DNA of 64,000 bases from Ignavibacteriales bacterium. GTDB taxonomy: Bacteria > Bacteroidota > Ignavibacteria > Ignavibacteriales > Ignavibacteriaceae. Positions within the stretch are counted from its first letter, which is position 1. Each line of letters begins with the position of its first letter. Of this stretch, positions 38,073 through 47,454 are shown piece by piece. The notes under the pieces are model-generated. The model had not been told where the DNA came from. It was given only the letters and a program-made list of their open reading frames with translations, and did not search any database. The stretch is taken from the NCBI GenBank assembly GCA_003538625.1, contig DPRR01000029.1:310001-374000 (forward strand). The letters are read 5' to 3'. The position numbers and the translations under genes were made by a program.

Positions 38073-38736
38073 TATGTTTCCGGTACTTGCAATCGAAACT
38101 TCGGATAATATTTGCGGGGCGTCTGTATATTTTAATAAGGAAAAATATTTTTCGTCGAAAATTATTCTCAAACATTCTCATTCAGAAAAAATATTTGATG
38201 CAATCGATACAGCTATCAGACTCGCTTCGATTGATAAAACTGAAATAAAATCAATTGCTGTTTCAGGTGGTCCGGGCTCTTTTACCGGATTACGTATTGG
38301 AATGTCTGCTGCAAAGGGAATCGCACAGTCGTTATCAATTCCGATAATAATAGTCCCGACTTTTGAAGCACTTGCGTATCAATTATGCTCAGTATTTCCG
38401 GAAAATACTGAGATAATAATCGCAAATAAAGTAGGACGTGATGAGCTGTATTTTGCGAAGTTTCAATTAATGAGTAATAATTATATATTTAAGGAGGATT
38501 TAAAAATTATACCACTTACAGAGTTCAATTCACTTAGCAAAGATGTAATTATCTTTGGTAATGTAGCTGAATTAAATTCTGGTGCTTTGGTTAATTTTAA
38601 AAATATCTCTGCACCTGATCCCGAATTTATCGCAATGTGGGCAGAAAATTTTGGTACCGGTAAAGAGATAAATGATATAGATTTTATTGAACCAAATTAT
38701 ATTAAAGATTTTATTGTTAAGGAGAAAAAAACATGA
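38065..38736 (+). CDS. tsaB: tRNA threonylcarbamoyladenosine biosynthesis protein TsaB
   Basis: The protein has the ASKHA-fold start FPVLAIETSDNICGASVYF and the TsaB signature AVSGGPGSFTGLRIG with AAKGIAQSL. It scaffolds TsaD and TsaE in t6A synthesis. The frame is open further upstream inside tsaE, but the most natural starts are ATG at 38065, overlapping the tsaE stop (223 residues), or ATG at 38074, which puts the VLAIETS strand at the N-terminus as usual. The end overlaps the DUF1573 gene by 4 bp (ATGA). Identification is firm; only the start is uncertain. Confidence 0.94.
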   Translation: MNNMFPVLAIETSDNICGASVYFNKEKYFSSKIILKHSHSEKIFDAIDTAIRLASIDKTEIKSIAVSGGPGSFTGLRIGMSAAKGIAQSLSIPIIIVPTFEALAYQLCSVFPENTEIIIANKVGRDELYFAKFQLMSNNYIFKEDLKIIPLTEFNSLSKDVIIFGNVAELNSGALVNFKNISAPDPEFIAMWAENFGTGKEINDIDFIEPNYIKDFIVKEKKT

Positions 38737-39449
38737 TTAGAAACACTTTATTACTCTTTGTTATTAGTTCACTTTATATTTTCCCTCAACTTCTGGGACC
38801 AAAAGTTGGTGTTCAACAACTTAGTCATGATTTTGGAAATATAAATCAGGGTGACGTTGTAACGCACACATTTGTGATTACTAATAATGGCGGTGATTTG
38901 TTAAAGATAAACGATGTAAGAGCATCTTGCGGCTGTACTGCTGCTAGTCCGGATAAAAAGGAACTTAAACCGGGTGAATCTACTAATATTGTAGTATCAT
39001 TTAACTCCAAAGGAAGAAAAGGACCACAATTAAAAACTGTTACTGTTTCCACAAATGATCCTGAAAATCAACAGGTTGCATTAACTTTTAAATGTAATGT
39101 GATTGTAAAAGAAACTCCGGATAATAAAACCGGTGCTCTAATTTACTTTCCGGAAACACAACATGATTTTGGCAAAGTAAAGGAAGGCAAGAAAGTAGAA
39201 TACACTTTTAAATTTCAAAATAAGGGTAACGAATCTTTAATTATCAAAGATGTAAAAACTTCTTGCGGCTGCACTGCTGCTGTTGTCAGCAACAGTTCAT
39301 TAAAACCCGGTGAATTTGGATCAATTAAAGTTGATTTTGATACTAAAAGCAGACAGGGGAGAAACAGCAAATCTATTACAGTTGTGTCTAATGATAATAA
39401 GGAACCCAATAAAGTACTAACTATTTATGCAGACGTACAAAAGAATTAA
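38733..39449 (+). CDS. Exported protein with two DUF1573 domains
   Basis: A 238-residue protein with a signal peptide (MIRNTLLLFVISSLYIF) and two tandem copies of an Ig-like/ASPM-type domain. Each copy begins with an HDFG motif and contains SCGCTAA: HDFGNINQGD with ASCGCTAA, then HDFGKVKEGK with TSCGCTAA. DUF1573 proteins are widespread in Bacteroidota and have no settled function; the CGC motif may bind metal or form disulfides. It is coupled to tsaB by ATGA and followed 2 bp later by accD, so it is co-expressed with housekeeping genes, although its own site of action is outside the cytoplasm. Confidence 0.9.
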   Translation: MIRNTLLLFVISSLYIFPQLLGPKVGVQQLSHDFGNINQGDVVTHTFVITNNGGDLLKINDVRASCGCTAASPDKKELKPGESTNIVVSFNSKGRKGPQLKTVTVSTNDPENQQVALTFKCNVIVKETPDNKTGALIYFPETQHDFGKVKEGKKVEYTFKFQNKGNESLIIKDVKTSCGCTAAVVSNSSLKPGEFGSIKVDFDTKSRQGRNSKSITVVSNDNKEPNKVLTIYADVQKN

Positions 39450-39451
39450 TT

Positions 39452-40291
39452 ATGCCCTGGTTTAAAAGATCTAAACAAAATATTGCTGATAATACTCAGC
39501 AAAAAGAATTGCCTGCAGGGTTGTGGGACAAATGTCCTTCTTGCGGCGAGATAATTCACAAGAAACAGTTAGAACTAAATCTTTGGACCTGCTTGAAATG
39601 TGACCATCATTTTAGGATAAGCAGCCTGGATTATATTTCATTTCTTTTTGATAAAAATAGTTTTAAAGAAATGGATAGAAAAATGCGCTCGGCGGATCCA
39701 CTGGAATTTTCTGATACGAAAAAGTATACCGATAGAATTTCTTCATCCATAAAAAAACTTGATCTTTTTGATGCAGTTAGAACAGGTACCGGCAAACTTG
39801 AGGGAAGAGAAGTGGCTTTTGCATGCATGGATTTTCAGTTTATTGGTGGATCAATGGGCTCTGTTGTTGGTGAAAAAATTGCCAGAGCAGCAGATAAAGC
39901 ATACAAAAGTAAAATACCATTAGTAATTATTTCATCAAGCGGCGGGGCACGAATGATGGAAGGCGCATACTCGCTTATGCAAATGGCAAAAACAAGCGCA
40001 CGTTTAGCCAGACTTGCAGAAGCGAAAATACCATATATTTCAATTCTTACCGATCCTACAACCGGAGGTACAACTGCAAGTTATGCCATGCTCGGTGATA
40101 TTAATATCGCTGAACCCAAAGCTTTAATTGGATTTGCCGGACCTCGAGTGATAAAACAAACTATTGGTAAAGACTTGCCTGCCGGATTTCAGAAATCTGA
40201 ATTCCTGGTTGAGCATGGTTTTATTGATTTTATATCACACCGTAAAGAACTGAGAGATAATTTGATAAGAGTATTGAATCTGTTAGCATAA
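39452..40291 (+). CDS. accD: Acetyl-CoA carboxylase carboxyltransferase subunit beta
   Basis: The 279-residue protein has the N-terminal zinc ribbon (Cys 28, 31, 47, 50 in CPSC and CLKC) and the crotonase-like core: DFQFIGGSMGSVVGEKIARA, SSSGGARMMEGAYSLMQM, and LTDPTTGGTTASYAMLGD. With AccA it transfers carboxyl from biotin to acetyl-CoA, giving malonyl-CoA. AccA, AccB and AccC are not in the window, but the biotin ligase gene faces it 28 bp away, a functionally apt neighbour since BirA biotinylates AccB. Identification is certain. Confidence 0.97.
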   Translation: MPWFKRSKQNIADNTQQKELPAGLWDKCPSCGEIIHKKQLELNLWTCLKCDHHFRISSLDYISFLFDKNSFKEMDRKMRSADPLEFSDTKKYTDRISSSIKKLDLFDAVRTGTGKLEGREVAFACMDFQFIGGSMGSVVGEKIARAADKAYKSKIPLVIISSSGGARMMEGAYSLMQMAKTSARLARLAEAKIPYISILTDPTTGGTTASYAMLGDINIAEPKALIGFAGPRVIKQTIGKDLPAGFQKSEFLVEHGFIDFISHRKELRDNLIRVLNLLA

Positions 40292-40319
40292 ATCGGATTG
40301 ATTTTATTGGAAGTATTCC

Positions 40320-41093
40320 TTATCCCAAACTAACATCACCGAAGTGAATTTTTTCGATTCCATCTTTTGTTTGCAGGAGTAAAAATCCGTCATCATCGAT
40401 ATCATAAAATATTCCAAATTTTTCTAAATCATTTTCAATAACAGAAATTCTCTCGCCAATCATTTTACATTTTGCTTTCCAGTCATTTAAAACTTCGGTC
40501 TTATTATGTTTTATTTTTTCTAATAGAAGTTCAAAATTATTTAGAATTTCTGCAAGAAATTTTTCTCTTTCAACAGTTCGTCCAAGTTCATTTCTTATTG
40601 ACGTTGGCGGGTAATTAAACAATCCCTGAAATGAATTTTGATTTACATTAACTCCTATTCCGATCACCATTCGCTCAATCTTATTCCCTTGCGAAATTGA
40701 TTCAATTAATATTCCGGCGGATTTTTTACCGTCCAGTAAAACATCGTTTGGCCATTTAAGTTCAGTTTTTAATTGAAACAAATTTTCAATTGAAACTGCC
40801 ACTGATAGAGACGCAACAAAATTTATCAGACTGGAATTAGAAAATAAGAATTTATCTTTTGTGATAAGAATTGAAAATGTAAGATTAGATTCGGGTGCAC
40901 TGTACCACACACGATCTTTTCTTCCTTTTCCGGTTAATTGTTTTTCCGCAAGAACAACAGTTCCACTCTGATTATAGCCACTATTTTTATTCATTAAGAA
41001 TGTATTTGTGGATGCTAGTTCATCTGCGTACACAAAAACTCTTCCAATAAAATCTGTGTTTAGCTTAATATCAAAATTTTCAATATTGAACAA
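40320..41093 (-). CDS. birA: Biotin--[acetyl-CoA-carboxylase] ligase
   Basis: A 257-residue monofunctional biotin protein ligase. It has ELASTNTFLM at the N-terminus, the biotinyl-AMP loop region TGKGRKDRVWYSAPESNL, the catalytic KWPNDVLLDGKKSAGILIE, and a small C-terminal SH3-like part. The DNA-binding helix-turn-helix of E. coli BirA is absent, so it should not act as the bio operon repressor. It attaches biotin to the AccB carrier. It converges with accD and has 250 bp between its start and dnaK. Confidence 0.94.
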   Translation of the reverse strand: MFNIENFDIKLNTDFIGRVFVYADELASTNTFLMNKNSGYNQSGTVVLAEKQLTGKGRKDRVWYSAPESNLTFSILITKDKFLFSNSSLINFVASLSVAVSIENLFQLKTELKWPNDVLLDGKKSAGILIESISQGNKIERMVIGIGVNVNQNSFQGLFNYPPTSIRNELGRTVEREKFLAEILNNFELLLEKIKHNKTEVLNDWKAKCKMIGERISVIENDLEKFGIFYDIDDDGFLLLQTKDGIEKIHFGDVSLG

Positions 41094-41343
41094 AGTAACT
41101 CCAATAAATGATTTCTAAAATACGTTATTTTTAACAAATTGTCAGTTGATGTGACTATATGCTAATTAAAAAAGTCATATTGGCATACATTTATTTTATA
41201 AAATTAATCAATAAAAAACGATCCTTGGTTAACTTATTTTACTACAAAGAGTTACAGAAATTGATACCGCTGGCACTATGGTTGTAATCTTAAAGTTATT
41301 AAAATAAATGAATGTGAAATAAATATAATTTAAGGAGAAAATA

Positions 41344-43257
41344 ATGGGTAAAATAATAGGAATAGATTTGGGTACAACGAATTCATGCGTCGCAGTTATG
41401 GAAGGCAATGATCCGGTTGTTATACCAAATTCTGAAGGCGGAAGAACTACTCCTTCGGTAGTAGCTTTTGCAAAATCCGGTGAAAGATTAGTAGGGCAGC
41501 CGGCAAAAAGGCAGGCAATCACTAATCCGAAAAATACAATCTTTTCAATAAAAAGATTTATGGGCAGACTTATAAATGAAGTTGCAAAAGAAAAAACTGA
41601 AATACCTTACGAGGTTGTGGCTGGCGATAATAACAGCGCACGAGTTCAGATCGGGGATAGAATGTACTCGCCGCCAGAAATTAGTGCAATGGTTTTACAA
41701 AAAATGAAAAAGACTGCGGAAGATTATTTAGGTCAGGAAGTGACTGAAGCCGTAATAACTGTTCCCGCATACTTCAATGACGCGCAAAGACAGGCTACCA
41801 AAGATGCAGGTGAAATTGCCGGTTTGGTGGTTAGAAGAATAATAAATGAGCCAACAGCGGCTGCTTTAGCGTATGGACTTGATAAAAAAACCAGCGACCA
41901 CACAGTTGCTGTGTATGATCTTGGCGGTGGAACTTTTGATATTTCTATTCTGGCTCTTGGTGATGGTGTTTTCGAAGTCAAATCAACAAATGGAGATACA
42001 CATTTAGGTGGTGATGATTTTGATCAAAGGTTAATAGATTTTCTTGCTGATGAATTTAAAAAGCAGGAAGGAATTGATCTCAGAAAAGACGCAATGGCTC
42101 TTCAGCGATTAAAGGAAGCAGCAGAAAAAGCTAAGATTGAACTGTCAACTTCTCAATCTACAGATGTTAATTTACCATTTATTACAGCAACACAGGATGG
42201 ACCTAAACATCTAAACCTAAATTTAACGAGAGCAAAATTTGAGCAATTAATTGATGATCTTGTTAAGAACACAAAGCTTCCTTGTGAACAGGCAATGAAA
42301 GATGCTGGCGTTACGCCAAAAGATATTGATGAGGTTATACTAGTAGGTGGATCTACAAGAATCCCTATGGTGCAGCAGCTGGTCAAAGATCTTTTCCAAA
42401 GAGAGCCGCATAAAGGAGTAAATCCCGATGAAGTTGTGGCAATTGGTGCTGCAATTCAGGGTGGTGTTTTAGCCGGCGATGTTAAAGATGTATTGCTATT
42501 GGATGTAACTCCATTAGCATTGGGAATTGAAACGCTTGGCGGTGTGATGACACGCTTAATCGAATCAAATACAACTATTCCAACAAAGAAAAGCGAGGTG
42601 TTCTCAACTGCTGCTGACAATCAGCCTTCAGTTGAAATCCATATTCTTCAGGGAGAAAGACCGATGGCTGCAGATAACAGAACTTTAGGAAGATTTCATC
42701 TCGATGGAATTCCACCTGCACCAAGAGGAATGCCTCAGATAGAAGTAACTTTTGATATTGATGCGAACGGTATTTTACATGTTGCAGCAAAGGATAAAGC
42801 AACCGGTAAAGAGCAGAGTATCAGAATTACATCCTCGAGCGGGTTGGATAAGAGTGAAATTGAAAAAATGAAAAACGCTGCTAAAGAACATGCTGCAGAA
42901 GATAAACTTAAGAAGGAATCTGTTGAGATCAGAAATCAGGCTGATAGCTTAGTCTTTCAGACTAAAAAACAGATAGATGAATTAAAGGATAAAATTACGC
43001 CCGATGTAAAATCAAGATTAGAATCTGAGATTAAAAAAGTAGAAGATGCTCTGGCTGCAAATAATTCTGAGCAAATTAAATCTGCTTCAGATTCATTAAG
43101 TAAAGTATGGAATGAAGTAGCATCACAGTTGTATTCACAGACCGGACCGCAAGGTCAACCTGTTCCTGATCAGCAGCAGACTGGTAACAAACCCAATGAT
43201 GAAAAAGGTGATGTTCAGGATGCCTCATACGAAGTTGTAGATGACGACAAAAAATAA
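41344..43257 (+). CDS. dnaK: Molecular chaperone DnaK (Hsp70)
   Basis: A 637-residue Hsp70 with phosphate loop 1 (GIDLGTTNSCVAVMEG), NEPTAAALAYGLDKK, the adenosine motif VGGSTRIPMVQ, the interdomain linker DVLLLDVTPLALGIET, a substrate-binding domain and a charged lid ending in DDDKK. The Shine-Dalgarno AAGGAG (41332-41337) sits six bases before the ATG. dnaJ and grpE are not adjacent. It is a single-gene unit closed by a strong terminator. No CIRCE inverted repeat is visible upstream, so HrcA control is not supported. Confidence 0.98.
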   Translation: MGKIIGIDLGTTNSCVAVMEGNDPVVIPNSEGGRTTPSVVAFAKSGERLVGQPAKRQAITNPKNTIFSIKRFMGRLINEVAKEKTEIPYEVVAGDNNSARVQIGDRMYSPPEISAMVLQKMKKTAEDYLGQEVTEAVITVPAYFNDAQRQATKDAGEIAGLVVRRIINEPTAAALAYGLDKKTSDHTVAVYDLGGGTFDISILALGDGVFEVKSTNGDTHLGGDDFDQRLIDFLADEFKKQEGIDLRKDAMALQRLKEAAEKAKIELSTSQSTDVNLPFITATQDGPKHLNLNLTRAKFEQLIDDLVKNTKLPCEQAMKDAGVTPKDIDEVILVGGSTRIPMVQQLVKDLFQREPHKGVNPDEVVAIGAAIQGGVLAGDVKDVLLLDVTPLALGIETLGGVMTRLIESNTTIPTKKSEVFSTAADNQPSVEIHILQGERPMAADNRTLGRFHLDGIPPAPRGMPQIEVTFDIDANGILHVAAKDKATGKEQSIRITSSSGLDKSEIEKMKNAAKEHAAEDKLKKESVEIRNQADSLVFQTKKQIDELKDKITPDVKSRLESEIKKVEDALAANNSEQIKSASDSLSKVWNEVASQLYSQTGPQGQPVPDQQQTGNKPNDEKGDVQDASYEVVDDDKK

Positions 43258-43295
43258 ATTGTCGTAAAATTATTCTTATATAAAATAACCTAATT

Positions 43296-43327
43296 AGCTC
43301 CGGTTTATTCTTAACCGGAGCTTTTTT
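43296..43327 (+). terminator. Intrinsic terminator of dnaK
   Basis: A perfect 10-bp stem (agctccggtt, 43296-43305, with aaccggagct, 43313-43322) and seven-base loop are followed by a run of six T (43322-43327). It lies 38 bp after the dnaK stop. Confidence 0.93.
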
Positions 43328-43378
43328 GTTTAAAGATCATTTGGTTATTTTAGACTTTAAGATAATATTCCATCACTA

Positions 43379-44476
43379 ATGGTTCGAAGCGAAAAGAAAC
43401 ATCGAATAATATTTATTGATCTTATGCGTGCATTTGCTGTCATTCAAATGGTGCAAGGGCATACGGTTGATGCATTACTTTCACCGGATTTTCGCTCCGA
43501 TCAATTTCCGATTTACTTTTTGTGGAATTTTATGAGAGGAATGACAGCACCGATATTTATGTTCAGTGCGGGAACTGTTTTTACCTACCTTTTTAGACTT
43601 GTAGATGAACCGTTCGCAGCTAATCCGAGAGTTAAAAAAGGATTCTTAAGATTTCTACTTCTTGTCAGCATAGGTTATATCTTAAGATATCCTACATATA
43701 AAGTAATTGATTTTTCTAACGTAACTACAGATCAATGGAATATATTTTTAGCTGTTGATGTTTTACAACTGATTGGATTTGGGCTTCTGTTTGTCCTTAT
43801 TTGTGCACTGATTGCTGAGAAACTAAAAATAAGTGATACAGTTGTGTTTACATTTTTTACTTTATTCTTTTTTATCGCAACACCATATTTCTCAAAAATT
43901 AACTGGTTAGAGTATTTCCCGCAGCCTATAGCAGGTTATTTTTATGATCGGACGGGATCATTATTTCCATTATTTCCCTGGGCTGGTTATGTAGTATTTG
44001 GAGGTGTTTTAGGTAGTTACCTTGCAAAAAATCCTTTAGTATTTAAATCAAATAAATTCAGTTTAAACCTTGCTTTATTTGGTGCGGCATTAATTATTGT
44101 TTCTGAAGTATCTATCCTGATTTCTAATAAGTTTTTTGGCTACTTTCCTGTTACATCTTCCTACAATATTGAAACTATTATTTTTAGACTCGGGTTTGTT
44201 TTAGTTCTTAATTCTCTGGTTTCATATATCTCCCAGAAAATGGAATCAATTCCAAAAATTATAATTCTTTTTGGAAGGAATACATTGCTTATTTATATCG
44301 TCCATTTGATTTTCCTTTATGGCAGTGCATGGAATCCTGGATTAGTGATGCTTTTTGGAAATTCATTGAAAGTACCTGAAACTGTTTTCTTCGCTATTTT
44401 GATGTTAGCATTGATGACATTAATGGTAATTTTATTGAGTAAATTTAAATTCAGAAATAAACAACTTGTAACTTAA
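43379..44476 (+). CDS. DUF1624 / heparan-alpha-glucosaminide acetyltransferase-like membrane protein
   Basis: A 365-residue polytopic protein with about ten membrane helices. It starts with the acyltransferase-type segment IIFIDLMRAFAVIQMVQGH, whose histidine may be catalytic by analogy, followed by FMRGMTAPIFMFSAGTVF. The family includes lysosomal HGSNAT and bacterial YeiB/acyltransferase-like proteins that move acyl groups across the membrane; the substrate here is unknown. It starts 52 bp after the dnaK terminator and is followed 2 bp later by ruvB, so it is probably the first gene of a unit with ruvB and the M1 peptidase. Confidence 0.85.
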   Translation: MVRSEKKHRIIFIDLMRAFAVIQMVQGHTVDALLSPDFRSDQFPIYFLWNFMRGMTAPIFMFSAGTVFTYLFRLVDEPFAANPRVKKGFLRFLLLVSIGYILRYPTYKVIDFSNVTTDQWNIFLAVDVLQLIGFGLLFVLICALIAEKLKISDTVVFTFFTLFFFIATPYFSKINWLEYFPQPIAGYFYDRTGSLFPLFPWAGYVVFGGVLGSYLAKNPLVFKSNKFSLNLALFGAALIIVSEVSILISNKFFGYFPVTSSYNIETIIFRLGFVLVLNSLVSYISQKMESIPKIIILFGRNTLLIYIVHLIFLYGSAWNPGLVMLFGNSLKVPETVFFAILMLALMTLMVILLSKFKFRNKQLVT

Positions 44477-44478
44477 AC

Positions 44479-45504
44479 ATGAGAAAATCGAGCACGACAA
44501 ACCCAATTTCAACTGATGAAGATAAGAAAATCGATCAATCGCTACGACCCGGATTTATTAAAGATTTTTCAGGGCAAAAACGGATCACTGAAAATTTAAA
44601 TGTATTTGTTTCTGCTGCAAAAAAAAGGAAAGATGCTTTAGATCATGTTTTATTAACTGGTCCACCCGGACTTGGTAAAACTACTCTGGCACATATCATT
44701 GCAAATGAACTTGGAACAAAAATTAAAGTCACTTCAGGTCCTGTTTTAGAAAAACCGGGTGATCTTGCTGGTTTGCTGACTAATCTGGAAGAGCATTCTG
44801 TACTTTTTATCGATGAAATTCACAGACTTAGCCCTGTAGTTGAAGAGTACCTCTATTCCGCTATGGAAGATTATAAACTTGATATTATGATTGAAAGCGG
44901 ACCTAATGCCCGATCAGTTCAAATTAGTTTACCTAAATATACTTTAATTGGTGCAACCACCCGCGCAGGAATGTTGACATCTCCATTACGGGATAGATTT
45001 GGAATTAAATTTCGATTGGACTATTACGATAATGAAACGCTTGATAAAATTGTAAATCGATCTGCCGGAATTTTAAATTTACAAATTGATTCGGATGCTT
45101 CTCTTGAACTTGCAAAAAGATCCAGGGGTACACCAAGAATAGCAAATAGATTATTAAGACGGACCAGGGATTTTGCAGATTTTGATAATAAAAAATCCAT
45201 TGATTTAATTGTTGTACAGAAAGCTCTTACTGCTTTGGAAGTAGATGAATTTGGATTAGATGAAATGGATAAAGATATAATTCTTGCAATAATCGATAAA
45301 TATAATGGTGGTCCTGTTGGATTAAATACTCTTGCAGTTGCAGTAAATGAAGATCCTGGCACAATTGAAGAAGTTTATGAACCATTTTTAATTCAGCAGG
45401 GATTTATTCAACGCACACCCAGAGGTCGGGAAGCGACTGCATTAGCTTATAAGCGGTTTGGCCGGAATAAATTTGGAAAGAGTAATCAAACATTATTTGA
45501 ATGA
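44479..45504 (+). CDS. ruvB: Holliday junction branch migration ATPase RuvB
   Basis: A 341-residue AAA+ protein with N-terminal SLRPGFIKDFSGQKRI, Walker A GPPGLGKT (61-68), Walker B VLFIDEIHRL, sensor 1 in LIGATTRAG, the arginine finger in SPLRDRFG, and the C-terminal winged helix ending TPRGREATALAYKRF. It drives branch migration with RuvA, which is not in the window. Its last codon overlaps the start of the next gene (ATGA, 45501-45504). Identification is certain. Confidence 0.98.
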   Translation: MRKSSTTNPISTDEDKKIDQSLRPGFIKDFSGQKRITENLNVFVSAAKKRKDALDHVLLTGPPGLGKTTLAHIIANELGTKIKVTSGPVLEKPGDLAGLLTNLEEHSVLFIDEIHRLSPVVEEYLYSAMEDYKLDIMIESGPNARSVQISLPKYTLIGATTRAGMLTSPLRDRFGIKFRLDYYDNETLDKIVNRSAGILNLQIDSDASLELAKRSRGTPRIANRLLRRTRDFADFDNKKSIDLIVVQKALTALEVDEFGLDEMDKDIILAIIDKYNGGPVGLNTLAVAVNEDPGTIEEVYEPFLIQQGFIQRTPRGREATALAYKRFGRNKFGKSNQTLFE

Positions 45505-47402
45505 AGAAAGGGAGATTTGTTGTGAGAAGTATTCAATTTTTTCTCATTGTTCTTTTGTTCGCAAGTACTGCATCTGCACAAAATAGCTCATACATCCCAC
45601 TAAATATAAAACCGGCATTTGAAAAAGGTACACGATCCACTGATGGTTCCCCTGGACCAAACTACTGGCAGAATAAATCGGAGTATGATATCAAAGTAAA
45701 CATAGATCCCAGAACAAAAATACTTAAGGGCTCTGAAGATATCGTGTACTTCAATAATAGTCCTGATTCCTTAGATCAAATTGTAGTAAGATTGTATCAA
45801 AATATTAATAGACCTGAAGCTAGAAGAGATTTTTATATCAACCCGAAAGCAATTAATGAAGGAGTTCAGTTAAAAAGAATATCCATTGGAAATGCAGAGC
45901 GGCAAATTGATGATAGATCAACAGTTAACATTACCGGAACAAATCTTACATTAAAGTTGAATGAAAAACTTGCACCACAAAGTAAAATTAATCTGTCGTT
46001 CGATTGGGAAATAGAAATTCCACCCGTATCAACCATAAGATTTGGAAGTTATGATTCGACCTCAATGTTTATTGCATATTGGTATCCGCAAATTTCCGTG
46101 TATGATGATTTAGATGGATGGGACAGAATGGATTATACTGGTACTTTAGAAATGTATAATGATTTTAACGATTACAATATTGAGTTTACGGTTCCCGCTG
46201 GATTTCAGATTTGGGCAACAGGCGTCTGGCAAAATGCTGATGAAATTCTTAATCAAAAATATCTTGATAGATATAACTCAGCCTGGAAATCTGATTCTGT
46301 TATAAAAATAATTGAGAAATCAGATCTGTCAGAAAATAATATTTATAAAACAAAGACTGGATTTAATAATCTAAAATTTAAAGCTGTGAATGTTCCGGAC
46401 TTTGCTTTTGGGATAAGCAATACTTATTTGTGGGATGCTGCAAGTTTTGAAGTTGATAAAAATACCGGAAGAAGAGTTTATTGTGCTGCTGCTTATCGGC
46501 AGACAAGTCCCGATTTTGTTGATGTTGCTTTTTATGCAAAGGAAACTCTTAAGTACTTTTCTTTTGAAATGCCGGGGGTTCCTTTTCCATACCCTTCCGC
46601 AACTGTATTTAATGGTGCGGGCGGAATGGAGTTTCCAATGATTGTAAATAATGGAAGAGAAGATAATATTGCCGGTATCGTTGGGTTAACGTCTCACGAA
46701 TTAGCTCATCAGTATATGCCATTTTATATGGGAACAAATGAGCGAAAATATCCGTTTATGGATGAAGGCTGGGCAGTTATGTTTCCGTATGATTTTCAGG
46801 AGAGAATGGCTGAGGGAAATACACCAAGAATAAGAACAGTAAACGGTTATGAAAATTTTGCCGGTAACGAACTGGACTTACCATTAATGATTCCTTCACC
46901 AACTATAAGCTGGAGATCTTATAGAATTTCTGCTTATAACAAACCGGCAATTGCATATGATATACTTAGAAAAACCTTGGGTGATGAACTTTTCTTGAAA
47001 GCTTTGCATACTTATATGCAAAGATGGAATGGCAAACATCCTATTCCAACTGATTTTTTCTTCACCTTTAACAATGTTACCGGACAGGATTTAAGCTGGT
47101 ATTGGAAACCATGGTTTTACAATTTTAGTTATCCTGATCTTGCAATATCAAATATAAAATCAAAGCAAAATTCTATTGTGGTTGAAGTGAAAAATATCGG
47201 AAGTCTTCCATTGCCAGTTAAGCTGCAGGTTATGTTTAAAGATGAAGTAGTTAAAGAAGTTTATAAGAATGCTGATGTCTGGAAATCAGGAAAAGATAAA
47301 ATTGAAATTAAAATAGATGGAGTGAAAAATTTTGATGCTGTAATACTTGGGAGTGAACTAATTCCTGATGTAAACTCTATAAATAATGTTTACTTTAAGT
47401 AA
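45501..47402 (+). CDS. Secreted M1-family metallopeptidase
   Basis: A 633-residue protein with a signal peptide ending near TASAQ (about residue 26). The zinc site is HELAH at 399-403 with third ligand E422 in DEGWA, at the correct 18-residue spacing. The exopeptidase loop is NGAGGMEFPM rather than the classical GAMEN, so the true aminopeptidase activity and specificity are less certain than for the enzyme at 8.3 kb. The C-terminal 100 residues form a beta-rich domain. It is translationally coupled to ruvB, which is surprising for an exported enzyme. No type IX sorting domain is recognised at its C-terminus. Confidence 0.9.
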   Translation: MKKGRFVVRSIQFFLIVLLFASTASAQNSSYIPLNIKPAFEKGTRSTDGSPGPNYWQNKSEYDIKVNIDPRTKILKGSEDIVYFNNSPDSLDQIVVRLYQNINRPEARRDFYINPKAINEGVQLKRISIGNAERQIDDRSTVNITGTNLTLKLNEKLAPQSKINLSFDWEIEIPPVSTIRFGSYDSTSMFIAYWYPQISVYDDLDGWDRMDYTGTLEMYNDFNDYNIEFTVPAGFQIWATGVWQNADEILNQKYLDRYNSAWKSDSVIKIIEKSDLSENNIYKTKTGFNNLKFKAVNVPDFAFGISNTYLWDAASFEVDKNTGRRVYCAAAYRQTSPDFVDVAFYAKETLKYFSFEMPGVPFPYPSATVFNGAGGMEFPMIVNNGREDNIAGIVGLTSHELAHQYMPFYMGTNERKYPFMDEGWAVMFPYDFQERMAEGNTPRIRTVNGYENFAGNELDLPLMIPSPTISWRSYRISAYNKPAIAYDILRKTLGDELFLKALHTYMQRWNGKHPIPTDFFFTFNNVTGQDLSWYWKPWFYNFSYPDLAISNIKSKQNSIVVEVKNIGSLPLPVKLQVMFKDEVVKEVYKNADVWKSGKDKIEIKIDGVKNFDAVILGSELIPDVNSINNVYFK

Positions 47403-47454
47403 GGATCGAATAAATTATTCTTGAATTAGATTTCAAAAGTCAAAAAAAATAATT

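Noticed and set aside
41271..41286. Sigma-54-like -24/-12 motif upstream of dnaK (tggcac then ttgta)
   Set aside because: The -24 box fits but the essential GC of the -12 box is GT, and no sigma-54 activator is nearby.
41094..41343. Search for a CIRCE operator upstream of dnaK
   Set aside because: No TTAGCACTC-N9-GAGTGCTAA-type inverted repeat is present.
45024..45362. 112-codon frame antisense to ruvB
   Set aside because: It is the mirror of a strongly conserved ruvB segment and has no start signal or family match.
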